A stretch of DNA of 64,000 bases from Emergomyces orientalis (GCA_002110485.1 MOWL01000071.1:434001-498000); one strand, 5' to 3'. Numbered from the stretch's first letter, positions 1 to 12,160 are shown. The notes: generated from the letters alone by a model not told the origin. Translations and numbers: made by a program.

Positions 1-845
1 AAGCTCGCGGTGCAAAAATCCGCTGTTCCCTCAGCCAACCATGGGCACGACTCGCCTGGGTCCAAACAATTAAACTGCAGCTTAACCACCTCGAGATACT
101 GCAGCGCATTACCCGTCCCCCACCAGGGAGCCGTGTGTGCAGTGGCCGTAACCCCTCCGTGCAACCCTGGTTCCGCCTTTCGGACCCCGAAACCGGTCGC
201 AATGTCACCGACTTCAATGCATGCTCCGCCTGCTTCCGCAACCTGCAAATCCTCATGCCCTCGCTACGCGACGCCTTCCGCTCCGGCCCACTCGTACAAG
301 AGCGCATTTGCGACCTCCGCATCGACAGCCCCCGCTTCGTCAGATACCTCGACCTCCTAGATGAAGCTGCAACGCGCAGCTACTCCGCTCCCCGTGGGCG
401 GCTGGACATGCGTGAATTTGTCAGGTATGCTCGACGCAAGAGCAGCATCCGCAACTGTCCCCGCGATCACTTTGCTGCGGGACCATGGCATTATATCCCT
501 GATCTGCCAGAGTTCACCATTTGCGAGGACTGCTATGACGATGTTGTCTACGATCGTTCTCACACAGGCATTGGCAAAATGGTTTCCCGGACGCCACAGA
601 TGGTACCCGGACGTCGGGATCAGCAACATACATGCCAACTGTATAGCCCACGGATGAAGACGGTGTTCCGTGAGGCTGTGCAGCATGCGGACTTTAAATA
701 TTTGGCCACAGCTGCGTTGCGCAGGTATGAGGCAGAGAATTTGTTCCGAGAACGGAAGAAGGGATTGCTGGATGATGTGGCGAGGGGTTATGATAGGGAC
801 GCAGAATTGAGGTGGAATGCTGAAGATTGGAGGAAGTGTGAATGA
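1..845 (+). CDS. Conserved fungal Cys-containing protein, 5' truncated
   Basis: The frame is open from base 3 to the TGA at 843-845, so the window cuts the gene at its 5' end. The ATG at 135 is probably an internal Met, because coding-like sequence continues upstream of it. About 280 residues are visible. Two Cys pairs, CSAC and CEDCY, could bind zinc. The C-terminal third is rich in Arg, Glu and Lys and looks helical (YEAENLFRERKKGL). The layout resembles an uncharacterised ascomycete family sometimes labelled Ser/Arg-related nuclear matrix protein; I recall that label only loosely and the role is unknown. No intron is needed in the visible part. The next gene converges on it from the other strand. 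Confidence 0.7.
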   Translation, partial: ARGAKIRCSLSQPWARLAWVQTIKLQLNHLEILQRITRPPPGSRVCSGRNPSVQPWFRLSDPETGRNVTDFNACSACFRNLQILMPSLRDAFRSGPLVQERICDLRIDSPRFVRYLDLLDEAATRSYSAPRGRLDMREFVRYARRKSSIRNCPRDHFAAGPWHYIPDLPEFTICEDCYDDVVYDRSHTGIGKMVSRTPQMVPGRRDQQHTCQLYSPRMKTVFREAVQHADFKYLATAALRRYEAENLFRERKKGLLDDVARGYDRDAELRWNAEDWRKCE

Positions 846-1818
846 CTTTTCTTTTGCGTCCTTCCATATCTCTATTTCTCCATCCCTGCTTTCTTTTTCC
901 TTAATGACGTTTTCCCGGTTCGCACGGATAGGTTCCCATCTCTTTTGTCTTCCCACATGTACTACTTTTTCTCGTTTTCCATCTCTTGCAATTTCAGGTT
1001 TTGTAATCCAACATTTCTTTTATATTCCCCCAGGCCCGGACCTTTTCTCCCCCTCATACTTGTACCATCATGGCCCCAGTCATTCCCGCATTCCCTTTTT
1101 TGTATATTGTGAACTGTTCTGATTATTTCTCGCATATCCCTTCTTGTACATCAACCATTGCTTTCCTTATATGTTAGATGCCTCCCTTTCTTCCTCTTCC
1201 CAGATTGATATCGAAATAAACCCAGCATCAATTTGTAGCCCCACCCATCATTCTTCATTATCCATTCCTGGCTTTTCCGTCTCCCTGCCTCTCGGTCTGT
1301 TTTGGGCATGCTGACCCCCTCCAAGCTACGGCACGAGACGATATTCCAAAAGTCTTGTATACTATTTAACACAAAAACAATGTATAATTTACCACAAGCT
1401 TAGTTATTCTCCGTAAAAATTGTTACATGGAATTCCGCACTCTGCGGAATTTAGTCGGGAAATGGCATAAGTCCATTTGTTAAGTAAGAAATGCAATAAG
1501 TTTGAGATGGTACACCAAGTAGTTACTTTAGAGAAAGAAATATCACACACAAAATAGGGACATAAGACTGCCACCATATGATTTGATTTTCAAAATCAGA
1601 GAAAACATGCCCCGTTTATTTTTCTTCAATTTTCACACTTCTCAAAATAACCAAGAGTGGAAAAAGGTTCTAATTCATTTATTCATTACGTATATATATC
1701 TATCTCAACCCCATTTCCTCCCCATCAACAATTCGCCACTTTTAGAATAACAAAATATATTTAGAAAGCCCCCAATGAAAACAGTTATCCTGAAGTACCC
1801 CCCTAACCCCGATTCAAA
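846..1818. other. Intergenic, convergent 3' ends
   Basis: This stretch lies between the stop codons of the 5'-truncated gene and CLP1. It is T-rich after the first stop, which fits a 3' UTR, and AT-rich at 1380-1760. I see no gene-like frame; the short open frames here have no protein character. Confidence 0.6.
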
Positions 1819-2191
1819 TCACCCAACCAACCCCAGCAACTCCCCCGGCCACCGCTTCCCCCAAATCATAGCTCTAGCAGGCACCCTGCCCCCAACAGGC
1901 GCCAAAACTCTAATTTTCGCCTTCTTCTCATCAACGTCTGCCACATACACAAAACCCATGACGCTCGCATCGCGGATCTCATGGAGCGGTGCATTGGGGG
2001 CTGCGTGTGTTACTGCGAGTAGTGTATTTTCTAGCGCTAGTGGGACGGGGGAGGTTGTGGAAGGGGGCAGTTTCTTCAGGGGTATGGAGGTGTGGGAGGG
2101 TTGGGATGTTGTTGTTGTCGGGTTGGAGGGTTGGAAAGGGGGAAAGGATGATGAAGAGGTCGTGGTTTGATCTGTGTGTTGTTGTTGTTGT

Positions 2192-2224
<33 letters not shown>

Positions 2225-3743
2225 CGTGTTTGTAAATTATTATCGTCTTCGCGGTCGTGGATGCCACCGGGTAAGAAGGAGTCATTCATGCCAAAGGTGG
2301 AAGGGTCGTAGTCGTCGTCGTCCTCAGGAAGGGCGGTGATGGTGTATATGGAGATGGAGTCGAAGTCGAGCTGTTGCGCGTGCGGGGAGAGGGTTATTGT
2401 TGTTCCTGAGGAAGTGGCGGAGAGGGAGAGGGCGGAAGAAGCGGTGGAGGGGATGGGGTTGCCGAAGAAGTAGGACCGGATTTGCGAGTCACGGACGCAC
2501 TTCATGAAAGAAGCATCGCGGTCAACGCTGCCGCCGGATTTTGTCACTTTGACGACGGATATACGGTCGAGGGAAGAAGGGGTGGCCGTGGTGGCCGTGG
2601 ACGTGGACGTGGACGTGGATGAAGATATGGGTTTGTTGTCGTAATGTTTTACCATGGAGCTGTAGAGGCGCTCGGAGCCCAGCACGAGGATTGTGGTGAC
2701 TATTAGATATCCCATGTCAGTATATATTCCACCAATTGAATAAAAGCGGCTTTCTCGTACTCGAAAACTCCGTAACAATATGATGAATAACATCCTCCCC
2801 CTTTCCCTGACTAAGAACCCCAGGCGTATCGATAATAACCCCAGCCTCCCTCGCATCTCTATCCTCCGCCAACCGCCCCGCAACCGCCAACGCCAACCTC
2901 GACACAATAGGCTTATACAACTGCCCCTCCGCATCCAACGGGCTCGGCAACCCATAAAAATACACCAGCGGCAGTTTCACCGGGATCGGACTCGGCCCAG
3001 ACATAGGACTACTTCCCCAGCCTTCCTCTACATCAATCATAGCTCGAAACGCCGTCGCCGTCAAGCTACCAGGTACACTCAGCATCCCCTCTGCCGGATC
3101 CAGATTAATCACAACAGGCTGCCGCTCCCTCTTCGTCGCATACGCTGTGAGTATCTTCGTAAGGCTCGTCTTGCCTGCATCCTCCGGTCCCAGGATGAGT
3201 ACACGAGGCCCTTCGCGGCCGGTGGTTTTCGCTTCTTCGCGCATAGTCTCCAGTGCGCCGTGGATATTGACATACTCGGCCATGGGTGTCTCCTCCGCTA
3301 CATATTCGACCTGGCACCCCCCGCTGCCGGATCCTGGTGGTGGGGGTGCGCTGCCCAGCCCGCCAATTGCGATGGGGTCGCCAGCGCTCACTTCAAGCGT
3401 GCAGCCATGCCAAGTGTAGATTGCCGCTTTGGTTCCCGAGAAAGTATACGTTTGGGAGGCAGCGAGTTCGGTGCCGAAAAGCTCCGCAGTACCCGCGAGG
3501 AGCTGTTTTATTTTTTGTGGTTTTTGGTCAGCTTTGATAATAGTTTCACACGGGGCTTTCTTTTTAAGATAAAAATGTTTGAGATGCTTGTTTGCGAGGG
3601 CATACTTTTACTCTCACGGTCCGTCCGAATGCGACTTCAAATCTCCACTCCGATCCCCTGGGCAGACTATGTTGGACTGGTGGAGCGGGGCCACTGCGAG
3701 CTTCGCTGGGCGTTTGGGTGAGCTCCAGGCCTGGCAGGGACAT
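1819..3743 (-). CDS. clp1: CLP1, mRNA cleavage/polyadenylation factor IA subunit
   Basis: Three exons on the minus strand: 3743-3606, 3502-2761 and 2699-1819, with introns of 103 and 61 bp that keep phase; 586 residues. The N-terminal domain reads SEWRFEVAFG, then LLAGTAELFG and TWHGC, which is characteristic of Clp1. A Walker A loop GPEDAGKT sits at about residues 151-158, followed by VVINLDPAEGM and IIDTPG. The C-terminal domain ends in VLAPVGGRVPARAMIWG. Clp1 acts in the nucleus in cleavage factor IA, bridging Pcf11 to the 3'-end processing machinery; the fold is that of polynucleotide kinases, and yeast Clp1 binds ATP without known kinase activity. The C-terminal half carries a Ser/Thr tract and a Gln run near plus-strand 2178-2223 that look like recent expansions. 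The start at 3743 is supported by the conserved start MSLPGLEL. Confidence 0.93.
2178..2223. repeat. Trinucleotide repeat inside CLP1 (polyGln)
   Basis: A run of TTG/CTG triplets on the plus strand encodes about 16 consecutive Gln residues on the coding (minus) strand. Mixed CAA and CAG codons suggest partial purification of an older expansion. It lies in the variable part of the CLP1 C-terminal domain. Confidence 0.9.
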
Positions 3744-5460
3744 GGTTATATGAAACGTCTATTAGGTTGAGAGAGAGAAAGATAGAGGCAGAATAAGCAT
3801 AGCTGATAAAATTTATACAAGTAACATAGAAAACTCAGGGCTCTGGAAGATTTCAATTGTCTACTGTCTGTTTGTTATCTGTGATGTCTGCTCAGTTTCT
3901 TTCGCTGCGGTTCATAGAGAGCTATCATATTCGTGTTTGTCATGTTTGATTCAAATAACTAACGGTCACATGACTCTTTCTATCTAATCAATCTAATCTC
4001 AATCATCTGCAGGGCAGGGACACTGAAACAAATCAAATCAAGGAACGTGGTATATTGTATATTACCCCCATCCATCCAGTTAATCCGACAACTACCACAG
4101 TTAAACCACCATTTACGCCATTTCCAATTAATAAAAAACTTTCAAAAAGTGCTCCAAAATAATTTCAAAACCTCTAAACGGATCCTTGTCTCATCCCAAC
4201 CAACCAACCAACCCCTCCTTCAGCAAATTGTGCAGTAAAGTAAACATGTCAATTGATGTAGGTACTACCCATGGGTAGAAAGGAAAGGGAAGTTAAATAA
4301 AACCCGCAAATATATAGATACATACATGGGCTACCATTTACAAAATAAAAAATAAAACCCTTGCCTCAAAATAATCCCCAGACCTACACAAACAAGCGAA
4401 AAACAAAGAAAGAGACACTGGAAATGAGGGAATTAAGCGTGGGCTTTAGATGATAGGCCATTGTGCCATGCAGCTGCTATTTGTATGTACTATGAACATT
4501 GATTCTCAGTTGAGAGTTGGGTTGTTAGCTCTTGTTTAGAAACAGTGGAAAAAGGTGGTCATTTCTTCTCAACTCAGAGAGTGAGAGTGATTGGCTTATT
4601 CAAGTATCAGTTTACATATGAACGAACAAGAAACAAACACCCTTTTTTTTTTTTTTCAAAAGAAGAGTGTATGTGATGGATTATAATGGGATTGGGGTTG
4701 ACATTAAATGCAATAGGTCAAAGCAAAAAGCTGTTGAAGGTGCTGACTGATTTGAGGGTTGGTGGTGAACAACAATAGATAGGAGTGATTGAATGAGGCG
4801 AAGGCATATTGATGGGGTGGTGTGATAGGGGAATATATATATATATATATGTACGTATGTAAAATAGTATTAGGGAGAAAATATAATAGAAGCAAACTGG
4901 CTTGAAACATCAATAGTCCTTAATCCTTGGAAAACAATGGGGGAACAAGATATAAAATGAAGATGAATAAAGAAGAGAAATGAAAAACAAAAGAAAATAA
5001 ATAAAAGAATAAATAAATCCTGGGTTGGTTGGTAAACAGTACCCAAATTTAGAATAGGAACATGATGGGCGGAGGATGTCAGAAGGGGGAGTGGGGATGG
5101 AAACAGAACGGGCGGGGCGGAGTGGGTTGGAAGGAGCAAGAGAAAGGAAAACGCTATTTTCTCAGTAATAAAACAATGGGAATATTAAAAAAGAATGGGC
5201 CGCCTTGGTAGCAGGGTGTGGTGGGGATATGAAACAACGCTCACTGTGTCTGTCAGTGGCTTCTGTCTCTGAACATATACGGTTGAATGAGTGGTCAGGG
5301 TAAGCAGAGGTTTGTCTCACCCCTTTTGCTTTTCTTTTCTTGTTCTTTTGTTTGGTTCTTTCCCCTCCTCTTTGCTCTAACAGGGACATGGAAATCCGAA
5401 AACGTGAAAGTAAAAAAAGATAACGACGAGGAAATAAAAGGAAAATTATGTACAGTTATA
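3744..5460. other. Intergenic: CLP1 promoter side and Bqt4-like 3' side
   Basis: This spacer is upstream of CLP1 and downstream of the Bqt4-like gene, both on the minus strand. It is AT-rich with a T run near 4641-4653, a (TA)n tract near 4831-4849 and A-rich stretches at 4960-5010. No frame here looks like protein. The part next to 5461 is probably the 3' UTR of the Bqt4-like mRNA. Confidence 0.55.
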
Positions 5461-7415
5461 TTAAAAAAAGTATGGTATTGCCGCACTGTCAAGAAAACAC
5501 ACACCATGTTAGAGAGAAAGGCTCCAGCAACCATCATGGGCAGCACGAATGAACGAAACCCAGATGTGGGGGGGTGGGTAAAACTTACGCAAGTGCCAAT
5601 GTAGCAGTGACCCCAACAAGTGCGCGATTCCGCACTCTCTCCCGCCGTAATTTATCCTCTAGGAGTCTAGCCCGCTTGGCTGGTTGAGCCGGTGTAGCTG
5701 TTGCAGCATCACTCGATTCCTCTACTTCCTCTTCTCCATTTTCAGCCACTTCCCCGGCCTTCCGCTTCTTAACAGCAGCGTCCTTTTTCTTCGAAGGCGA
5801 CGATGATGACGAAGACTCAACCTCCTCATCAGCCTCATCCTCCTGGTTGTCGAGTTCCGCAGCGTCAGCAACCATCTTCTTTGCGTTGGCAATCATCTGT
5901 TCCGCATCTTCCGCGGGGTTTAGTTCGGGGAGTATACGCGGTGCGAGATCGACGCGTCGCGTTTCAACTCGATCTTCGCCCCCCACTGCAACCTCCACAG
6001 TAGATTCCACTGCTTTAACGGATTTACGAGCGTAATCTTTTGATTTCTTGACTGGTATTTCGTGCGACTCCTCCCCTTCGACTCCGGAAGTGATTTCTTC
6101 GCCGTTGGTCTGTAATTTGTCTTCGGTGGATGATGTAGTCGATGCTGTCGACGCGGCGGCATCCAGGGTGCTTTGAAGGGAGGCATTGGCAGCCGTTGAG
6201 CTTCCGGCGCTCGCAGCCTCCTTTTGCGCACGGGTTTGTCTAGATTTGCGACCGGCGGTGCTCTTCTTTGGCGAAGTCATTTTCGAAGGCGAGACGGACC
6301 GGCGGGTTCTGCGGGCGATGGGCTGGGTGGGTGCAAATGCAGAACTATCAATTGGAGGCAATTCAAATTTTGGTGGAGGGGAAATCTGCTTTTCTGGGCT
6401 TGTTGCGCTCTGGACGATTTCTGTTGGATCCAGGAGAGCTCGAACCCAGTCGAACATGCCGTAATCCTTTGCGATTTCGAGTGCTGTTTAGAGAGACGGT
6501 CAGCTGACTTGGAACCTTGGAATCTTGGAAACAAGGTTAAGTGAAGTGAAGTTGAAGTTGAAGTGGGGGAGAGGAGGAGGGGGAAGGATGTGTTCCAATT
6601 TACCTAGATCAGGAGAGATCCAGACATTCCCTGCGACCTCATCTTCACTGGTCTCAGTTCTACTCTTCAAGTAATCCCGTTCAGTTTTCTCATCAGACTG
6701 CTTCGCCCACGGAAATGCGATTTTGAACATGCCCGTGGCGCTGACATAACCATCCTTGCTCCGTCGCTATTGCAAAATGAAGAAAAGAGAAAAAATTGCA
6801 GAATTAGTGATTTATTATTCATATTACGAGGTGCGCGTACGCAAGTGCGCGCGCATACACAAAAACCCTGGAATTTGGCTTCGATATACATATATATATA
6901 GATAAAGGAGAAGGCTCACCATCAGAAAGTATGCCTCTGGATTCTGCTGTGGAGCTTGGAAAGAGAAGATTTCCGAACCCTTGAGGTCCTTGGGCAACGG
7001 TGCTCTCAGGTGTGCATATTCGAACATTCCCAAGTTCTCCGGCTTAGTCGCACTGGACGTGCCTATCTGCCCGGGCTTGACTGATAGATTTGTCTTACCG
7101 AGTCGACGGCGCGACAGGAGTTCCTCATCTAATGGCACGAAAAGACGACAAGAAAAAAAGACGTGCAGATTAGCAACCCAGTCGATAGTGGAGCATGGTA
7201 TATGTATCAGGGGTGGAGGAGATAATTGTAATCGCGCCGCCCTATTGGAACAAAGGGAACGGGTTCCCATAATACAAGGCGCAAATGGAGAGGGTTTGGA
7301 GGGGCATTGGGCATGTTATAGGTACTAGGATGTATGGATGTCTATAAAGGGACTTACATGGCGGTGAAACCTCCGGCAGGATGAGAGGGTTGATTCTTTT
7401 GGGAAGGGAGCGCAT
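5461..7415 (-). CDS. bqt4: Bqt4-like APSES/KilA-N protein with C-terminal membrane anchor
   Basis: Five exons on the minus strand: 7415-7358, 7128-6920, 6766-6604, 6483-5589 and a 25-nt last exon 5485-5461; all phases agree and give 449 residues. Residues about 20-160 form a KilA-N/APSES-type domain (PENLGMFEYAHLRAPLPKDL, then RRSKDGYVSATGMFKIAFPWA, then ALEIAKDYG). A long Ser/Lys/Glu-rich disordered middle follows. The final residues (LVGVTATLALAAAIPYFF) are a hydrophobic tail, completed only by the last tiny exon. This matches fission-yeast Bqt4, an inner nuclear membrane protein that tethers telomeres and other chromatin to the envelope. Soluble APSES factors such as StuA or Mbp1 lack this tail. 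Function in this organism is inferred. Confidence 0.85.
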
Positions 7416-8209
7416 GGTGGCTGGCTGGCTGGAGAGCAGGAATATTATATATTATTATTTTAAGTCAACGAGACTGGCGGATAGGAGAGGGAAAAAAAAG
7501 GGGGGGAGGTGGGCGGGCGATAAAGGAGTCGATCGAGATAAACGTTTGGAGGTTGAGGAGAGGAAGAGTTGGTGGTGGTCGGGATGCGACAGGCGGAGAG
7601 ACGGGGGTGTGCCACGTTGCAGGCGCGTTCTCTCTCTCTCTCTCTCTCTCTCCTTCTTAGGACCAACAAACCCAACCTTAATAAGGCGACGGAGTTGGGC
7701 TGGCGACAATGATTACAACGCAATTGTCAACGAAAAATATCCCGCGACAGAACAAAAAGGAAACCTGCCCAGGATTATATGGATTTGGTCAAGGGGAATA
7801 GAAAGAAAAAAAAAAAAGTACAAAAAAAAAAGTAATTTCATGCAAAAAAAAAAGAAAAAGAAAAAGAAAAAGGGATGGCTGGGGGGGCCAGAGGGTTACA
7901 ACCTGCAATCCTGGGGGTGAGTCCGTGTTAGTGTTAGCGTTAGAATTAAGGATGTTGGGGGGGGACAGAAACCCCGTGATTTTGAGAACTGGCTTATGTA
8001 AGGGCCTTGACGAACAAGGTAACTAACTAGTTAACTAACAAACTTTTAAGTTCAGTTAAGGAAGGGGATGATGAGGTCATGATGGAGGATGTACGGAGTA
8101 GTTATTCTACCTGAGTTATAGAGGTATGATCTCGCACCCCAAAACCTGCTACCATTGTCTTGATTCATCTCACTTGAACTAACTAACTATCTAGGTACCC
8201 CGATCCTCT
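7416..8209. other. Intergenic upstream of Bqt4-like gene
   Basis: The stretch holds a (CT)n tract at about 7628-7651, A-rich runs at 7805-7870, short G runs, and a TACGGAGTA motif at 8092-8100. Long open frames across 7381-7920 are low-complexity artefacts. It should contain the promoter of the Bqt4-like gene. Confidence 0.6.
7628..7651. repeat. (CT)n microsatellite
   Basis: About twelve CT units lie some 215 bp upstream of the Bqt4-like start codon. Such pyrimidine tracts are common in fungal promoters near transcription starts. Confidence 0.9.
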
Positions 8210-10185
8210 CTAGACATCAAACCTGACATCCTTTGCCTCAGTAGCCCTCTTAATGGCCTTGATCAGATCCTCTGCCCTTGTGAAAAAGCCCACACTGCGA
8301 AAACCTTTGGTACCACCACCAATATACAATCCAGCAAAGTTTCCACCCCAATCCATCACAAAGGAGCCGGAATCCCCTTGTATTCCGTAGTCAACATTGA
8401 AACGCGTGTCGGCAAAGACAGTATAGGCCCTTGATTCTACCTCTTTAACCCATGGCCCAGTTTCGTCCTCTATCCAGGAATGAAAGTTTGTGCTATCAAT
8501 TTCCCTAAGTCTTCCAGCAGTAAACCCTGTCGAACGTCCGATTTTACTAAGTTCCATGTCTGGTTCAATCGAGGCAACCCCTGGCATATTTTTGGCCGCT
8601 GCCGGGAAGGCCATCACATACTTCGGTGGAAAATCGCCGCCTGCTTTGGGAAGCTGTGTATTCCATTCGTGTTAGCCCAAATATTCAAACATCCCCACCC
8701 AAGGTACCTACCATGTAATTTATCACTTTTAAAAGTGGGATATCGTAGTAGAATAAAGGGGAGGGGGGGGGGGGGGAGGGGAAAAAGGAGGGTTACCTTA
8801 TTGCTAGTAGTCCTCGATTCATCGACGTCTATTAACGCCCAATCAACTGCCCTAGAATTGCTCTGTCGAAAGCCAGACGCGGCATATACCTTCCCAAGGC
8901 GCGCATGACCCTGGCCTGAAAGGTTCTCCACTATTTTAATTATTTCAAGTCCGGCATCAATATACAGCTTGCTGCTCATAAATTTCGCCTTTTCTCCCGG
9001 AGTCACAATCGTTTGGATCATTTAGTCGCCGCTCAATCTCCTGGAACGTACTGTCTCGAATGGCGTCTATTCTCTTTCTCCACTCGTTTGCCGTCTCTTC
9101 TGCATCCCCCAGGCTCTGTGAATCCATCTCTAAGTCATTGGTCTTATCATCAATGGGAATCCCTCGCGCTGCCAAGTCTTCAAGGATGGGTGGCCGCAGC
9201 CCTCAGGAGCGACCGAATGGAAACATGTAAAACCAAAAGTGTGCCAATCATCCCTTTCATTTTGGAGTTTGACAAACCCCCCAAACGTAGACGCGTCCTT
9301 ACGCGATCCCCTTGGTCCGATACTGCGGCCCATTGACATCCCCTGCGTGAACGCATCATCCGTGAGGCCTATTCTACCATCGCCATTGTCGTTGCCAAAC
9401 ACTTTTTCCCCTCGAAGGATCTCAACACCAACATATCTAAGGTCATAAGAATCTAATATCTGCACAAGCTCTTCACGGATGCCGACCCAGTCGTGCGTAG
9501 AAGCCTTCGACACCGTCACCATTACAACTAGCGGTTTGGGGCCGGACGGTTTACCTCGCCGAAATAATGACATGATAAGCCAGTCTCTCCCTCGTAGCTT
9601 CAGAATCATCTGACGTTCCACGGTATTATTCCAGATCGGCACGACAGCTTCGGAGGATTTAACAGGGTAACACTGTGTTCTTTCAAAAGCTCTATCATCA
9701 CGTAACTCAATATGTATCTCTGGCCGGTTGACACTAAGGTAGTATATTCTGAGGGCTTCCACGACAGGGATCCATTCCTGTTCAGTCTCGTTTGCGGTTA
9801 CTAATATGAGCGTTGTTAGTTGTGACGTCGTTTCGGTGGAATTTTCCGTTAGATAGTAGATGAAATGGCACCATTGCGGAACGATCTGGTGCTCTCCAAG
9901 AATTTCCAGTACTCGTGGCTTCAAAATCGAATCCCATTCTTACTTTAATGGGGAGGAGGGCGGTACTGACTCGAGTCTCGATCCGAACTCAGCGAGCGAG
10001 GGAACACCAGCGCGGAAACTTTCGACCCGTACGGTGATAGAATCAGTGGAGTCTTCCGACGACCCTTGAGTTCTTCGAGATCTTTTTCCCGCAGCTAGAC
10101 CCGATGTGGTTGAGCCTACTGATGATTCAGGGCTCGCATAAGCTTCCTCCCAGGGGTCATCCCGTGGAAGAGGTCGCTGCGCCAT
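8210..10185 (-). pseudogene. Trypsin-like serine protease family protein, frameshifted
   Basis: The best reading starts at ATG 10185 (MAQRPLPRDDPWEE) and ends at 8210. A 143-bp intron at 8796-8654 joins cleanly into LPKAGGDFPPKYV. The C-terminal part keeps a trypsin-like triad: His in GFTCFHSV, Asp in VDWALIDVD and Ser in GIQGDSGSF. Three breaks are visible. A TAA interrupts the frame at 9942-9940, between SSPLK and EWDSILKPRV. A shift near 9190 moves the coding frame so that PPILEDLAARGIPIDD continues in another frame. A second shift near 9000, within NDPND/VTPGEK, restores the first frame. The first stop could be avoided by a 48-bp intron with a poor donor, but the two shifts cannot. It is a pseudogene, or the sequence has two indel errors. 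Related proteins occur in many filamentous fungi, and their substrates are unknown. Confidence 0.7.
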
Positions 10186-12160
10186 TTGAACTAGGGATTT
10201 GTTTTGGGGACATAGAAAATTTGAAGAGTTGAGATAAAAAATAATACGCAAACCATCGCGGGGTCCCAGGTTGATGAGTTAAAGGCCTATGTAGAGAGTT
10301 GCGGAAGCGCGCTCTTTACTAGTCAATGAAGAAAAGTATAACCTGAACAGAGAAAAGTGGGTATACACCAGAGGTGTACCTATAAATGAACTAGTGAGTT
10401 AAACCCTAGGAGAGCGTTTTGTAAAAAACCTGTCTGGCAACAGGTATGAAACCAGATAAAAACAATGAAACGGGCTATTATTAACCTAAGGGAAGAAGGA
10501 GAAGTTTGAGGTGGTCAAAAAGTCATCTGCGTGCAGAGCAGCCAGGGTTTCTGTCAGAGGCTGGCGAAAAGTGAAAATGCAGGTATAGTTTACCAAAGCT
10601 GTGGGGTGAAGTTAACTCTATCATTACTACGGAGTACATTAACCGGATTGAAAAGCTTCTCTGGGTATACAAAACTCAAAGCAGCTCTGTCCCAACGGGG
10701 CGAGATCTCGGGAAGTTTATTCAGCACGCTAGCCTAAGCCGGGGGCAGCAGCTTCGGCACCGCCCGCTCTGGGGGCTTTCGGCTAACGACATCAAATCAA
10801 AATCCATCCTCGTCCGATCAAGAAACCTTCTTCACCCAATACTACGAGGGGGAGATGCTGTCGAGGTGAACAATTCGAAACAACATACGTCTAATAGCAC
10901 GAGATGCTACTGCTGAAAGAGAGATGAACAGCATTGAGCTTTGGCAAATATCCGCTGTTTGGGGAAATTCTGTCCAGTGGAGTATTCAATCTTCAAAAAT
11001 CCCCGCCCTCGAGGTGCTTTGAAAGACAATCTTCAACTCCCCATCTCATATTAATTTTCTCCAAGAGTCTTAATAAAATGGAGAATCACACGGGCTATCT
11101 AATTCGCGCTGAAATGGGCGGAAGAAACAACCATCTCCAATTATAATATTCTCTAACATGGCCTCCTAGCTCTGCCAGCCCTTCCACCAGCCTCGCGCAT
11201 CCAGAAATAGCACATATATATCCATCGAATAGATTTCGCTGGTTGTTCGTTCTTCCTTTTGCTCCACGTCATCATTTTATATGCATGAATCCCTGGTGTG
11301 ATGATTTCAGCTGCTTGCTTGGGTCAATGAAGCAGCAGGCGGGGGTGGAGGCGGGGGAGAATGGAGATGAGGTGGCATTATTGGTGGGATTTCCCTTTGA
11401 GATGCAGTTCCCGTCGCTGGCCCTTTTCCAGGATATCCGATGAATAAACTCTTTAACTAGCGAAGAGGTTGGTCTGGGCCATGCAGCGTGTGTTTCAGAA
11501 TGTCGTACACTGTAATCCCCAATTATTGATATTTTCTCAGTTGAAGAACCCAGGCCCCATCCTCTATCTATCTACAATGTTCATTGAGGCATTGAGGAGG
11601 GTTAGTGCAGCAGCTAGTGAAATGAACAGTAATCCTTGATATGAATGATATATAAGATAAAAGGGGGGATTGCGAAGAAAGACCAAAATCAATCGTAATA
11701 ATTCAAAAATTAACTGCATAGCATCATCTGGAACATATCTTCTTTCATCCATTTCAGTAGATAATGATTTGCGTGTGTTTTATCCCCAGAGGCCCACAGC
11801 CATACTTCCCGCCATGATAGGCCAGAAACAATAGCTAACCATCGACGTGGTTGCTGGCTGGCGACTTTTTTTGGCCCATCTCCACCGCCTTTCTCACCCC
11901 CACCAAACATAAACACACCCGCCTTCCAACACGCCTCGCTCACTCACTCACCTCAGTGTCGCCTCTCTCCTCTCTCCTCGCTTTTTCCCCTCTTCTCTCT
12001 TATCTATTTAATCTTTATCCCTCTTCTGTTTGACAATAATACCCTCCTAATCGCGGACACAATTGCACTTCAGCTCGCTGATCACCTCAAAAGCACACAC
12101 CACCCCGTCAACCCCGCTTCCCCCTCACCTCACCAAAAAAAAAGGGACACAATCCACAAA
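10186..12160. other. Intergenic, divergent promoters
   Basis: This spacer lies between the decayed protease-like gene and rdi1, which point away from each other. It contains a TACGGAGTA motif at 10628-10636. A C/T-rich stretch at 11870-12130 runs up to the rdi1 start and is probably its promoter and 5' leader. No protein-like frame was found. Confidence 0.55.

Noticed and set aside
135..845. ATG at 135 as the true start of the first gene
   Set aside because: The same frame is open with coding character back to base 3, so the gene is more likely cut by the window edge.
7381..7920. 179-codon frame on the plus strand
   Set aside because: Made of A-rich and CT repeats, Lys/Arg/Leu-Ser runs; overlaps the first exon and promoter of the Bqt4-like gene.
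9930..9976. A 48-bp intron that would remove the in-frame TAA in the protease-like gene
   Set aside because: Phase is compatible, but the donor GTACCG is weak, no branch-point motif is visible and it would delete a protein-like stretch (EWDSILK). It would not cure the two frameshifts either.
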